A DNA stretch of 64,000 nucleotides from Magnolia sinica (lineage: Eukaryota > Streptophyta > Magnoliopsida > Magnoliales > Magnoliaceae). The notes below the pieces were generated by a model. It was not told the DNA's origin. It made no database searches and saw nothing but the letters and a program-made list of their open reading frames with translations. Every line of letters begins with the position of its first letter. Positions within the stretch are counted from its first letter, which is position 1. Below, piece by piece: positions 1-11,340 of the stretch. Made by a program: the position numbers and the translations under genes. The stretch lies in assembly GCF_029962835.1 (NCBI RefSeq), contig NC_080582.1:73714177-73778176 (forward strand), written 5' to 3'.

Positions 1-203
1 AAAAAATTTCCCTAGTTTTTCCTTTTTTTTCCTACTTTCTTTAGCCCGTAACAGCTGTTATGAGGACGTAACGGGCGTAACGGCTGTTACAGTCACAGAA
101 TCAGGGGCGTGCCCGTTTCGACCCCTTATCGCGTAACGATGTCGGCCGTTACCGTTACATATCGGCCAATACGGCCGTATCGTAATGGATATGGGACACC
201 TTG
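1..203. mobile_element. Right part of a hAT-like foldback MITE (GTAACGG family)
   Basis: The sequence is a run of GTAACGGCCGTTACGG-type palindromic words ending in GGGACACCTTG. The same ending and internal words occur in the complete copy at 6863-7222, which has a perfect 8-bp target duplication. The left end lies outside the window. Confidence 0.6.
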
Positions 204-622
204 GTTGAGATTGGGTGGAATATGTGGAGATTTAGTGGGGTAAAGAATGTATAAAGCAATTATTTGGAAAGAAAGGATTTAGCACACTATTTTATAACCT
301 GCATGCATTATTACTTCTTTGATGGCAATTTAACCTGTTTTTGTTGACATTTTATATTTTTTATGTATAAAGCACACACAAACACAAATATAGACATATT
401 TTTACTTTATTTATTAAATAAAAATTGTATTAAATCCAAACTTTTCATTCTGAGATTTGTAGCATTTCTTTTTTTTTTTTTTTAAATTATTATACTGAAC
501 TTTGCCCATAACATAATAAAATCCAAACCTTGTCTGTTGCCACTGGCTTGCCATTCAGCATTTGCTTCCCTATGAAAGTGAACCCAATGCATTGAAATAT
601 TTAAGCATGTAATCCACCAATC
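204..622. other. Intergenic, no gene seen
   Basis: AT-rich spacer with homopolymer T runs near 470-483. No coding exon or repeat family was recognised. Confidence 0.5.
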
Positions 623-630
623 ATCTTGAT

Positions 631-1412
631 TAGGGGTGTACACGAACCGAGCTAGCTCGGTTAGCTCACTCGACTCGACTCGGTTCGAAGCTGAGTTCGA
701 GCTGATTTTTTGAGCTCGAAAATGAGTTCGAGCCAAGTTCAAGCTCGCTCTAGCTCGACTCGACTCGTATCGAACCCAACTCGAATCGAACTCAGATCGA
801 ACCAGTTCAGTGACTCAGTTACTTTGATATTGATGTTGCTCACCAAGTGTTTGATCGAACCAGTTCGGTGTACACGAACCGAGCTAGCTGGGTTAGCTCA
901 CTCGACTCGACTCAAAAAAGCTCGATTTGTCTTGGTTCGAAGCTGAGTTCAAGCCGAGTTCGACTTGGCCCCAACTCGAATCGAACTCAGATCGAACCAG
1001 TTCAGTGACTCAGTTACTTTGATATTGATGTTGCTCACCAAGTGTTTGATGAAATGACTCAACGAAGTGTGGCTGCTAGCAAGGAAGGTATGTATATGAA
1101 ACGAATACCCTTTTTTCCTTAGATTTTATGTTGCTTAGAAGGTGTTTGATAAAATACCTGTAAAATCATTGTTGTTGTTTTACATACAGTGAGATTTTGA
1201 AGATGTAGTCCATGTGTTTGTGAAAATGCTGCACAGGCGAACTCGGCTCAAACTTGGCTCGAACTCGGCTCGAATTGGCCCGAGCTGCTGATCGAACCGA
1301 GCCAAGCTGGCTAGTCAAGCTCGAGGACCGAGCCAAGCCGAGTTCTAGCTGGGGTCAGCTAGTGGTCGAGCTAAGGCCAACTCGACTCGGTTCGACTCGA
1401 TGTACACCCCTA
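631..1412. mobile_element. Non-autonomous hAT-like element, copy 1
   Basis: The ends are perfect 12-bp inverted repeats, TAGGGGTGTACA and TGTACACCCCTA. They are flanked by a perfect 8-bp duplication ATCTTGAT at 623-630 and 1413-1420, the length produced by hAT transposases. The interior has no coding capacity and consists largely of degenerate CTCGACTCG / GAGTTCGAGC words. A segment reading GATATTGATGTTGCTCACC occurs twice, near 826 and 1020. Related copies are at 9018-9785 and 45745-49481. Confidence 0.9.
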
Positions 1413-1420
1413 ATCTTGAT

Positions 1421-1779
1421 ACAGACACCATACATGCGAGGAGGCAGCTTTTAAACCAACCTTGTGATGCAATGTCGGCATTTAGGCTAAACGGGGAAGC
1501 AACAAGCCCATAATGAAATTAGTGTTATGCACTAAACTGATAATATAAAGACACTCCATTTCATTAAAACTGCCATGACCAGCACCTGACTCAAATACAC
1601 CTGGTGGGAACATGTCAATACTCCCACAACCTTTATTTTCTTCTCTTGTATTTTAGCAGCACGCATGTATGTTTCATATAGCTTTTACTGTATTTTAGTT
1701 TTTTTGATACACTTTTATGTATTTTATAGAAAGTACACCTTTCAATTTCATTGTATATCCATATGTATGTGTTTCATAT
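1421..1779. other. Intergenic, no gene seen
   Basis: AT-rich spacer between the hAT element and the LINE. Nothing recognisable was found. Confidence 0.5.
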
Positions 1780-2817
1780 AAGGAAACTTGGGGAAAAAGC
1801 TATTAACAAGAAATGTGCATGTTTCAAAGGCTAGGAAGGGACTAGAAACAATGAAAATCTTGAATAATATAGAACTGCCAGAAGATTGCTAGGAAATAGT
1901 AAATGTGGCTAAACATAAAGCTTATGATGATCTTTACAACAGATTGGGGACGTGAAGGTGAGAAAAATGTCTTTGAACTTGCAAAATTTAGAGAGAGGAA
2001 GAGTAGGGACCTAGATCATCTTAGATACATTAAGAGCGATGACCAGAGGGAACTAGTCAAGGACAATGAGACTAGTGAAACATGGAGAAGCTATCTTCAG
2101 AACTTGTTAAATAATAATAACTCTAAGAGCATGGAGATAGAAAGAACCATAAACTCAAATAACATCCAAGTCCATACACACTTTTGTAGGATTAGGATAT
2201 CTAAAGTGAAACAAACAAGCTTTGAGAAAGATGAAAATAAGAAAGGCCCTTGGACCAGATGGTATACAAAGAGAGGTTTGGAGGTGTATAGGAAATGCCA
2301 GGTTATTTTGGTTGACAAAGTTGTTCAACAAGATTGTAAGAATGAAGAAAATGTCGAATGGAGGAAAAGTATACCCATTCATAAGAATAAAGGAGACATT
2401 CAGAGCTAGACTAACTAACATGAGATTAGAACTTCAAAACCATATTATGAAACTTCGGGAGAGAGTGATTGAGCAAAGACTAAGGCATGAGACAAATGCA
2501 TTAGAAGATCAGTTTGGTATCATGCTAGGGAGTTTTACCACTGAAGCTATTTTCCTACTTAGACAATTATGGATAAATATAGAGAGGGGGAAGGATCTAC
2601 ACATAGTTTTACTGACTTAGAGAAAGCTTATGACAGGGTTCCTAGAGACTTAATTTGGTGGGTGTTGGGAGAGGATTTTCAAGAGGATGTATTGACTTGA
2701 TTAAAGACATGTATGAGGGAGTAACAACAAATGTGAGGACCAGTAGTAGAAAGCAAGTGAATTTCCAATTACTGTATGCTTGCACTAGGAGTCGGCATTG
2801 AGCCTATACGTTTTTGC

Positions 2818-2950
2818 TACGGCTGTCAACCGACAAGGCCCAAGGTCGGCTTTAGCCCAGATTTTGAACTGTTTGGGTAGGGCCTAATGGGTTGGACTTA
2901 TTCAAAATTTTGATTTTGCCTGGCCCAAGCCCAACTCATTAACAGCCCTA
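2818..2950. mobile_element. Small hAT-like MITE inside the LINE
   Basis: The insert separates two adjacent LINE codon blocks. Its ends are TACGGCTGTCAA and TTAACAGCCCTA, and the interior has GGCCCAAGCCCAA-type words. Flanking 8-mers GTTTTTGC and CTTTTCAC match at 5 of 8 positions, so the duplication has decayed. Confidence 0.6.
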
Positions 2951-3530
2951 CTTTTCACATTGGTCATGGATGAGTTAACAAGGCATTTGCAAGAAAACTT
3001 CCCATGGTGTTTGTTATTCGTAGATGACATAATTTTGATTGACAAGACGAGGGAGGGCGTGAACACAAAGCTAGATTTATGATAGATGTTTTAGAATCTA
3101 AAGGATTTAAAAGTAAATCAGACTAAAACAAAGTATATGGAGTACAATTTTAGTAATAATAGGAGTGGGAACAAGGAATTAGTAAAGATTGTTAACCAAG
3201 AAGTTTCCCAGAATGACCACTTTCGATATCTTGGATCCATCATTCATGAGAGTGGAGAGCTTAAGAAAGATTTTGCCCATAGAATTCAAGTGGGGTGGAA
3301 GAAACGGGCACGTGCCTTTGGAGTTTTGTGAACATCGTGCCCCACTCAACTTGAAAGGGAACTTTTATAGGATGTTATAAGACTAGCCATGCTTTATGGG
3401 ACAGAATGTTGGGCAATTAAGGAATAACATGTCTATAGGATGAGTGTGGTTAAAATGAGGATGTTGAGATGGATGAGTGGCAAAACACGGACAGAATAAG
3501 AAATGAACATATTCATGGGAAGTTATGAGT

Positions 3531-4120
3531 AGTGTTTTCAATAGCGCTCGTAGCATAGTGTAGCTAAAACGCTAAGTAGCGTATGCAGGTAGCGTAGCTC
3601 CCAGGTAGCGTAAGCTACAAGGCATGTAGCATAAGCTATAGAGCATGTAGCATGTCGCGCAAGCAGCGTATGTTACCTGAAATCTCCTCTCTCTTTTTTA
3701 GTTTTTCTTCTATGCTCATTCAACAGCTATTTTAAAATGGTGGTGACTCATCCCCATCACACGTGGCACTTAATTAGATCAATCCAGACGATCCAAATTA
3801 TGGTCCATACTATGGATAGAGCACTTAGAACAATCCGGACCATTCAAATTGGGGTCCACATTGTGAATTTGTGATGTTTCAATAAATAAAAAAAGAGGTC
3901 ACACTTCGAAATGTTTGAAGGCAAAAGAGACAGATTTTGCATGGAAATATGTGATTGACAATCCAGATTTACAGCCAAAACTCATAGGAATTATGCATGT
4001 TGTAAATTTTATCATATATTTCTATTATTTTAATTTACAAAATATTACATATCGTGTAGCTTATGCTACATGCTATTGAAGGCCAAACGCTACGCTACAC
4101 TACATGCTATTTAAAACACT
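3531..4120. mobile_element. 590-bp MITE inside the LINE, Mutator-like
   Basis: Terminal inverted repeats AGTGTTTTCAATAGC and GCTATTTAAAACACT are flanked by AGTTATGAGT (3521-3530) and AGTTAGGAGT (4121-4130), a 9-10 bp duplication with one mismatch. LINE coding resumes on the far side. The interior is rich in GTAGCGTAAGC-type direct words near both ends. No coding capacity. Confidence 0.8.
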
Positions 4121-4413
4121 AGTTAGGAGTAGCACCAATAGACAACAAGATGAGGGAAAGTAGACTTAGATGGTTAGGTCATGTGTAATGGAGACCAAGA
4201 ACTACGCCAGTTAGGAGTGAGTTGGTACAAATTGAAGGCTCTAAAAGGACAAGGAAGACCCAAAAGGACATGGGTGTAGGTAGTAAGAAAAGTCTTGATG
4301 ACCTGTGACCAACTAAAGTTATAGCCCTTCATAGAGTGGAATGGCAGAAAAGGATTCATGTAGCTGACTCCAATTAGTTGAGATAAAGTTTAGATGATGG
4401 TGATGATGATGAT

Positions 4414-4856
4414 CCATATGGACATATTGGCATGCTGGGTTTTTCAGGGAGAGACCTTGTTTCCGTGTCCAACCGAAGCACACATAAGTTACATAGAGAA
4501 GGAAGAAGCTCATTGACATAGACTAGAACTTCATCAGGTTATTGAGGAAGATAGGATAATGCATCACAACAACAGTCACCTTCCTAGAAGGACTTGCAAA
4601 ACCCAGCACAAATGTTAGTATTCTTGAAACCATCTCCTCCCGGACAAAATTGCTCTCATGATAACTACTCTGCTAGATACTGATATAAGTCTCCCTTACA
4701 CAATAAAGCTCAGAGGATCTACGGTGAACTTCAGGTATAAAACCACCAAAGTAACAACGATATGTATAAAAGACATCAACAACCATAAAATATGCATAAA
4801 TGAGTATTAAATTAATAAATGTACTTCCAATAATTTAACCACAGACATCTCATTAA
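4414..4856. other. Intergenic, no gene seen
   Basis: No coding or repeat signature was recognised between the LINE tail and the next MITE. Confidence 0.5.
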
Positions 4857-5135
4857 AGGTGTGTTTGTGTTTGGGTGTTCAATTGAACTGAATTGCAATA
4901 ATCCAATTCGAGTATAGAAGAAATAACAGAAGTGAGGGTGCCACCATTTTAATTCATGATGACAACCAAGCCCCCAAGTTGCAGTCAATGCATTTCAAGC
5001 TGGAGATGAAATGATTCTATTTCAGTTTGAAGGTTCAGTTATGGTCAGAGAAGGGCTAGCCCCAATATGGTCATTTCCACTTTATTGGATTATATATTGC
5101 AATTCAGTTCAATTGAGCATCCAAACGCACCATCA
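4857..5135. mobile_element. Foldback MITE with GGTGYGTTTGG ends
   Basis: The left arm GGTGTGTTTG...TTCAATTGAACTGAATTGCAAT pairs with the right arm ATTGCAATTCAGTTCAATTG...CGCACC, giving arms of about 45 bp. The ends resemble PIF/Harbinger or hAT MITEs. The flanks ATTAAA and ATCAAA are only suggestive of a target duplication. Confidence 0.65.
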
Positions 5136-5384
5136 AACAACTAAGCAAAAAGTGAAATTGCCCAGAAGCATAGAAAGATATCCAACTCCACATAGAAAAC
5201 TACACCCATATGGATTTGTTTGGATCTTCATATGATGAATTAATTACACCCTATTGTGAAAAAACTATGACAAGAAAAGAAGAAGAAAGAAACGAAAGAA
5301 AAGTTCAGATTCAAAGTGTATGATCCACATTGTATCCGTTTGTTCAGAATTACCCCATGAACACAAGATTTGAGGTTCCAAGAA

Positions 5385-8300
5385 TCATGGCTTGAAAGTG
5401 GAAGGCTGTGGAAGGGACATCGGACCTCTCCTCGATTCATCACTGTTATCCAAAAGCCTTTGAACTCTCTTCTTTGCACAAAACTGACGATCAAAATGCT
5501 TGACCTAGTCCACACAAATATGCACATTTATTCAATTACTAAAGCAAGGAAACAAAAAGGACCTGGCTTTTATGTCCAGGACTCTCAATGCAAATATGAA
5601 AGTGTGTTCAACATCCATAACCATACACGCAGTGCAAACAGATGAGATTTGAACCATCAAACCAGGTGGGACCTACCTAAAGTCACACTGACTGGATGAT
5701 CCTAACACTCTGATCAACAGCCAGCAAATGGGATTAAAAACGAAGTAAGGCCTGTTTGGGAACAATGAAAACTTTGGAGAAGAAACATATTTCCTTGGAT
5801 ATCTAATTTTCCCCTGTTTAGTAAAACAAATAGCTACAGAATTGTTTTCCATTTCCAGCTTTTCCTTGTCAATATTGATTCCTTTCAAAAGGCATGTTAG
5901 AATTTAGATGTAAATTTCAGAGACAGCTTGTCGTTTGAGTTTTGACCCTTTAACATTTCCATGGAGAATACACTCCAAACCAAACAACAAATTTACTTCG
6001 GAATCTCCAGTTTTCCATTTCCCGAGGATTCCATGTTGGTTTTCCATGCCCATGTTTTTGGTTTCTCTCTGTCCAAACACCCTCAAGGGGTCATTTGGCT
6101 CCTGGGAATCCAGCCCATGTGAAATGGATTCCACTAGTGAGGTTGTTTTTATTATTATTTTTTTTATTTTTATTTTTTTTTTTTGAGAGAGAGAGAGAGA
6201 GAGAGAACAAAAGATTTCATTGAAAAGGCGCTGACAGAGCCAAAAAACAAAGGACTGAAAGCAAAAACGACAACACCCTCACTAGCGGGGAGGGGCTGGA
6301 TTTGTGTTTGGGTCCTAAGAAAAGGTGGGAAATGAATTCCTATTGATCCAATTCACAAAATTTGCCCTTTTTATGATTCCCGTCTTTAAGATGGGTTGCA
6401 AGATTTTGGGAAATGAATTCTCATCCAATGGTCGTATTTTTTTAAATGATAACTGATTCCAAACATTCTCTCCCAATATCCAAACACAACTTGGATTCCT
6501 GAAAATAGCTTTCCCAAACTCGCAGTGCCTAAACAGCATAGACAGATCTCTTTCACTGGGAATCTGTTTCCAATTCACAACCCCTTCAAGGTTCCATGGA
6601 GTGAAATCACCCCAAAAGGAAGAAACAGTCAGACTCAATGGGTAAAGTTCTTCTCTGAGGACTTAGAATGGACCATCGACAGTAGGGCCCACCTAATTAG
6701 CAGTCCAGGTCATGACATGTGTCTGCAGATTTGGATATAGGACATAGTTCTGTGCTCATGACGGGCACCCAATCTTTCCCCTTATAAGGAGGAAATATGC
6801 ATCACTTCATTGATCATTTCTTCATCCCAACAAACTCTAATTGTAGGGATCCACCTTCTAGTCATCGTGTGCCGTAAAGGCCGTTACGCGTTACGGGGTC
6901 GTAACGGCTGTAACAACCATTATAGAAAAAAAAATGACCCATAATTGCCGTTAACAACACGTTATGTCCCTATAAAGGCCATAACAGCCCCGTAATGATC
7001 TATTACAGGCAAATATAAGTTTTACATACTTTTTAATCAACATTACGGGGCAGATACTGGTTTTTTGAATTTTTTTTCAATTAAAAAATAAAATTTAAAA
7101 ATTTAAAAAAAAAAAAAAAGACTGTAACGGCCGTTATGGGGCTGTAACAGCCATTATGCCCCGTATCGTAAAGGTAACGGTGGTGGCCGTTACGGCCACC
7201 GTTACCATAATGGAACACCTTGCTTCTAGTGATCCAAATCATGGATGGATGATACGCTTGAAATCTCCCCTATAATATGATCCTAACCATTCGATTTTGC
7301 TCCCATTAAATGTTGCAACTTGGTTGTCATTTCCACTTTGATTGGATGGGAAGGATCATCTAATAGGGAAGATGGTAATGAGAGTATGGTCGATCTGATG
7401 ATGGGTTCCACTGATAAATAATTCACATCACCAATGGGTGGGTCCCACCCATACAAATGTTATGCATAATCTTTATCTTTTCTTGATGACAAATGATCCA
7501 ATGCTCCCAGAGCATTATAGGTAGTGAATGCTCCTATACTCGTAGTTGCATCGGGACACTTCAAGAGTCCAAACGATTGATCTCGATTGTCCATTAGGTC
7601 GAGCACAGATTTCATGGGCTATAGTGAAAAATCACAACGATCTTAAATCAATCCGTTAGATGATCTTCTTTTTTTAGGCATCCATTTTTCAAGCTATGAT
7701 TGGACCTTTTATATTAATGATCTTGACCGTCCATTTTATAGACAATTCATCCGACAGTTAGAATGATCCTATCAGCATGAATTTTGCATTGTGGGCCATA
7801 ACATGTGTGTTGGACCTAGTGAACAGCCCGGATCAGTGATTTGTCCAAGTTTCCCAATTCAACCAAGGGAACTATAACTTAAGTGATCAAGAGCATCAGA
7901 TCATTTCTGTTTATTTATTTGTTCAAGATAAATACCAAAGGAGAGGAAATTACGAAATTACCCATGTCGGCCGACACATCTTCACAAAATCCTCCCTGGA
8001 GTTCTTGCATTCAGCAGGGTAGAGAAGTCCAACGGAAGCAATTTCTGTGGGTTTCTTCATCGATTCCTTCTCGACACAAGCGTAGAAAGAATCGCGTGCC
8101 TATTTTCCATGAATATCGATTATCACACCAGGGAAATGATACCTAGCCCCTTGTTTTTTAATGCTTACACCCCTTTCTTTTCTAATTTGAAAAGAACCAT
8201 AAAAATTGTATTGTTGCATTACCAAAAGTACAAAAAAGGGTGCATCCATCAAATAGAATGGGTGTAAATAGAGGCTCCATTTTCCTCTTTTTCTTACTTC

Positions 8301-8515
8301 CTTGGGAAGAAATTCCTGATTTTATGGGAAATTGATAACTACACCCGCCATTTTTGATAGATCCGCCCTTTAAAAACTTCTGGTGATACAATAGTACGAT
8401 TTTGGTTTTGAGAAATGGAGAGGGAGGGTACCTTGTAGCAGGAATTTCTGGCTTCGGTGAGCACGTCGGTGTAGATTTTTTCGGTGTCTCGCGATCCATG
8501 CGTTTCCAAGGGCAT
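5385..8515 (-). CDS. COA6: COA6-like cytochrome c oxidase assembly factor, three exons
   Basis: Exons (5' to 3'): 8515-8432 (28 codons), 8099-7962 (46 codons) and 5504-5385 (39 codons plus TGA). All junctions are phase 0 with GT donors and AG acceptors, giving 113 residues, the usual length for plant members. CX9C is seen as C26 and C36, and CX10C as C59 and C70, the twin pattern specific to COA6. Family-typical segments ARDSFYACVEKES, PTEIASVGLLYP, CRPTWVKHFDRQF and SLPQPSTFKP are intact. In this family the cysteine pairs form disulfides in the mitochondrial intermembrane space, where the protein helps build the CuA site of subunit II. The start is the first in-frame ATG after an upstream in-frame TGA. 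Intron 1 is 332 bp. Intron 2 is 2457 bp and swollen by MITEs. Function is inferred from family knowledge; the exon structure is seen directly. Confidence 0.92.
5745..6660. mobile_element. Remnants of CTGTTTGG-type MITEs in COA6 intron 2
   Basis: Words such as GGCCTGTTTGGGAA at the left and GTCCAAACACC or CCAAACACAAC further right occur in opposite orientations, as in Tourist or hAT-type MITEs. Boundaries and target duplications could not be fixed. Confidence 0.4.
6176..6206. repeat. T-run plus (GA)n microsatellite
   Basis: A poly-T tract is followed directly by about ten GA units within COA6 intron 2. Confidence 0.9.
6863..7222. mobile_element. Complete 360-bp hAT-like foldback MITE in COA6 intron 2
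   Basis: Perfect 8-bp target duplication CTTCTAGT at 6855-6862 and 7223-7230. Ends CATCGTGTGCCGTAA and TTACCATAATGGAACACCTTG are imperfect inverted repeats. The interior is dominated by self-complementary GTAACGGCCGTTACGG words that would fold into a long hairpin. The same family ends at position 203. Confidence 0.88.
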
Positions 8516-8667
8516 CGTAGCTGGAGTAGATACTGTCAGCCTCCTCTTCTCTTCTTCATGTTCTGTTTTCTGCTCGAACTCGAGGGCCTATATGAGTGCA
8601 GTGGTAGTCTGGTGTTGTACTGATGTGTGGGCCTCAGGTGGACCCGAAACGTCTCCAACCCGCTTCC

Positions 8668-8960
8668 ATGGATCCCCGACTGTGGGGCCCAACTTGATTT
8701 GTGTTCCTTAAATCCAATCCGTCCATCCGTTTTGAAAGATCATTTTAGGACAGTTTCGAAAAAAAAAAAAAAAAGAGAGAAGCAGATCCTATCTCAGGTG
8801 GACCACACCATGGAATGGTGGTGCTTGACCATTAAAAACTTCTCGTAGGCCACGAAAGTTTTTCATGAAGTTGATATTTCTGTGTTCCCTTAGTCCAGGA
8901 ATGGCAAATAAACGTTCCTGTGGCCCCCAGAAGTTTTTAGCGTTGGGTATTGAATCTCAT
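8668..8960. mobile_element. Half of a GTGGGGCCCACC-family MITE
   Basis: Begins GACTGTGGGGCCCA...TGATTTGTGTTCC and proceeds through the family landmarks (CCGTCCATCCG, GGTGGACCACACCA, ATTAAAAACTTCT, GGCCCCCAGAAG). It stops where a hAT copy begins and the mirror half is missing. The subfamily matches the half element at 33669-33890. It lies about 150 bp upstream of the COA6 start codon. Confidence 0.7.
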
Positions 8961-9017
8961 TTAGAGGTGTACATCCAGTCGAACCAAGTCAGGGATCCAC
9001 CCACCTCGATGGATCCC

Positions 9018-9785
9018 ATTTAGAGGTGTACATCCAGTCGAACCAAGTCAAGTTCACCTTAGCTCAACTCTGCTCGGCCACTAGTTGACATCGAGTCGAA
9101 CCAAGTGAAGATGGCCTCAGCTTGACTCAGCTCGGCCACTTACTGACCTCAGATCAAACTCAGCTTGGCTCGGTCCTTGAGTTTGATTGGCCAACTCAGC
9201 TTAATTCGATCAGTAGCTCGGGAGAGTTTGAGCTGAGTTCGAGCCCAGATCAAGCCGAGTTCGCCATTGCAACATTTTCAAAAACATCGGGACCGCATCT
9301 TGAAAATCTTACTGTATTTGAAACACCAGCAATGGTTTTACAAGTATTTTACCAAATACTTTCTAAACAACATAAAAATCAAGAAAAAAATAGTATTGAT
9401 TTTATATACATACCTTCGTTGCCACCAGCCATACTTGGTTAAGTCATTTCATCAAACACTTGGTGAGCAACCTCAATATCAAAGATCCTTGTTCTTGCTT
9501 GGGTGATAGGAGTTTCAACACCAGGTCAAGGGTTCGAGTATCCATATGTGGTGAAAGCCTACTAGGCGTGACTGTGTGTGGGGGTGTGTGTGCGCGCGTG
9601 AAAAATAAAAATAAAAAACATCAATATCGAAGTAACCATGTCACCGAAGTGGTTCGATCCCATTTCGATTCGAGCTCGGTTCAGTCCGAGTCAAGTTGAG
9701 CTGGGGCCAACTCGACTCAGCTCGAACTCAGCTTCAAACCGAGTCGAGCCAGCTAACCGAGCTAGCTCGGTTCGTGTACACCTCA
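9018..9785. mobile_element. Non-autonomous hAT-like element, copy 2
   Basis: The left end TAGAGGTGTACA and right end TGTACACCTCA match copy 1 at 631-1412. The interior shares the GGTGAGCAAC...ATATCAAAG segment in opposite orientation plus the CGAGTTCGAGC words. A second left end occurs at about 8961, so the left terminus is duplicated by 57 bp. Flanks GATCCCAT and ATTCCCAT agree at 6 of 8 bases. A SINE interrupts it at 9485-9620. Confidence 0.75.
9485..9620 (+). mobile_element. tRNA-derived SINE, copy 1
   Basis: The sequence contains a Pol III B-box-like GGGTTCGAGTATCC and ends in an A-rich tail. Direct repeats TCAATATCAAAG (9473-9484) and TCAATATCGAAG (9621-9632) flank it. The uninterrupted order of the flanking words is preserved in hAT copy 1, which supports insertion. 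It shares GGAGTTTCAACAC and GGGTTCGA with a second copy near 35174-35305. Confidence 0.75.
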
Positions 9786-11076
9786 ATTCCCATCCCCCTC
9801 CAACACCTGTTATACGCTCAATGGAGATACGTGAATCCACTCTGTCCATCAGTTGGGAAATCGTAATTTAACCGTGTGTGTGTGTGTGTGTACACTCCGA
9901 TGGGCTATTCTAATAGGAAAATGTGAAATTGCTACAAAACCTTCAAGTTCAGGTGGTGTGGCCTGGATAGGTTCTGGATCATGATAATTTTTATTTATTC
10001 ATTTTTCCTGGATGCTTTACAACCGATTAACGGTTTTGAAGAAAGATGCATAACATGGTGCCCCAATATAGAAACCTATGGTCGGAATTCCAACCCCATT
10101 GTTCGCTATCATATGGCCCACGTGAACTAATGATCTGACATTCCCCACGGTCTATAATTGAGAATAGAACCTGACGGAGTAGAATTTATATATATATATA
10201 TAATGTGGGGGCTGTACGGAGCTTGGGTGTTATGTGCTGCAAAAAAACACAGGTATTTGTATGGGATTGTGTCCAACAGGACTGGTTAGGCCCGGGCCAA
10301 AGTCTATACTAGCCGGCCCCACATTTAAACATAAGCCCAAATCTAACCTGAGCCCATGACAAGCCAAAATAGCCCATCTTGAGCCGAGCCCAAATAGTTT
10401 ACAAGGTCCAGCGCAAGGCCAACCCAAATTTATCAAGAATGCAAAAATTGCATAAAAATATGAAAAAATGGAAAAAAAAAAAATAATAATAATAATAATA
10501 AAAGGAAAAAAAAAAAAGAGGTAGTGCTCAAGATCCTTGAAGAAGAGAGAGACTTTTGGTTTTAGAGAGGAGTCTTGGGCCCTTGCTCATGGACATTTGA
10601 CAATGTGTTCAAGATCTTTGATGTGGTTTTTAACTTTATGATACAACAGCGCAGGCTAGAAAGCTGAGCTTGGCCTGTTTCTATCAAACAAAGAGGTAGT
10701 GTAATCTTCTACTCTTTACCTTCAATTTTGAATTTGTACCATACTTTCCACTTCTGAATCTTGCTTCCTGTTTGAAGAATTGAAGTTGGTGTGTCATTCT
10801 TTTAACCGATAGATGGTGTTTTCCTTTTGTGGGGTTAGTAAGTTAAAAGCCCTTTCAATTAATGTAATTCATTTTGATAGGGGTAATGCCAGGTCGCGCA
10901 AATGGGCTTTCCAACTGCTAAGTCCAAGCTCAGCCCGTTTGAAAAACGGGCTCGAATTCTAAGGTTGATTATCATGATCCTCAGGCTTGATACCCCGGCC
11001 CAAGCCCACTTTGAGGAAGGCATTAACAACCCTATGCTAGCCACCCTATACTATGTATGAAGACTGTGGAAAACAC

Positions 11077-11115
<39 letters not shown>

Positions 11116-11340
11116 TTTACACCATACATTCCTTTTTCTTATTCTAAATTAGGTGGGTCTAAAATTCAAGTGGGCACACCATAGGAAACAATGGAGATTG
11201 AGCTAGCACCATTCAAGCATTTGAAACACACCATAATGTTTTTGAGAAATCCACCCTATCTATCTGCTTTTCCGCCTCATGTTGGGACACGACTTCAAAA
11301 CTGAGGCAAATCTAAAACTCAAGTGGGCTACTGTGGACGC
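9786..11340. other. Intergenic with simple repeats and a degraded GGCCCAAGCC-type element
   Basis: Short (TG)n tracts lie near 9873-9891 and 11090-11115, and (TA)n near 10186-10202. The stretches 10270-10440 and 10870-11040 carry GGCCCAAGCCCA-like words, and the right one ends CATTAACAACCCTA, as in the small MITE at 2818-2950. No gene was recognised. Confidence 0.45.

Larger units (their letters stand above)
1780..4413 (+). pseudogene. Decayed RTE-like non-LTR retrotransposon (LINE), RT region
   Basis: Reading-frame pieces match the layout of plant RTE-type LINE reverse transcriptases. An upstream charged region (RLAKIRERK-like) is followed by a GPDGI-type RT motif near 2250, KNKGDIQS near 2388, a MKLRERVIEQRL stretch near 2440, DLEKAYDRVPR near 2622, the FVDD catalytic motif near 3016 and an FRYLGS motif near 3225. 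The 3' end carries the (GAT)n tail typical of this group (about 4396-4413). Stops and frame changes break every domain, although the two catalytic aspartates remain. Two later elements interrupt it at 2818-2950 and 3531-4120. The apurinic endonuclease domain is not visible, so the copy is 5' truncated. Confidence 0.85.

Noticed and set aside
7883-8146. Plus-strand frame opposite COA6 exon 2
   Set aside because: Antisense of the spliced COA6 exon.
8182-8499. Minus-strand frame starting at ATG 8499
   Set aside because: It is a shifted frame over COA6 exon 1 and intron 1; the exon with homology uses ATG 8515.
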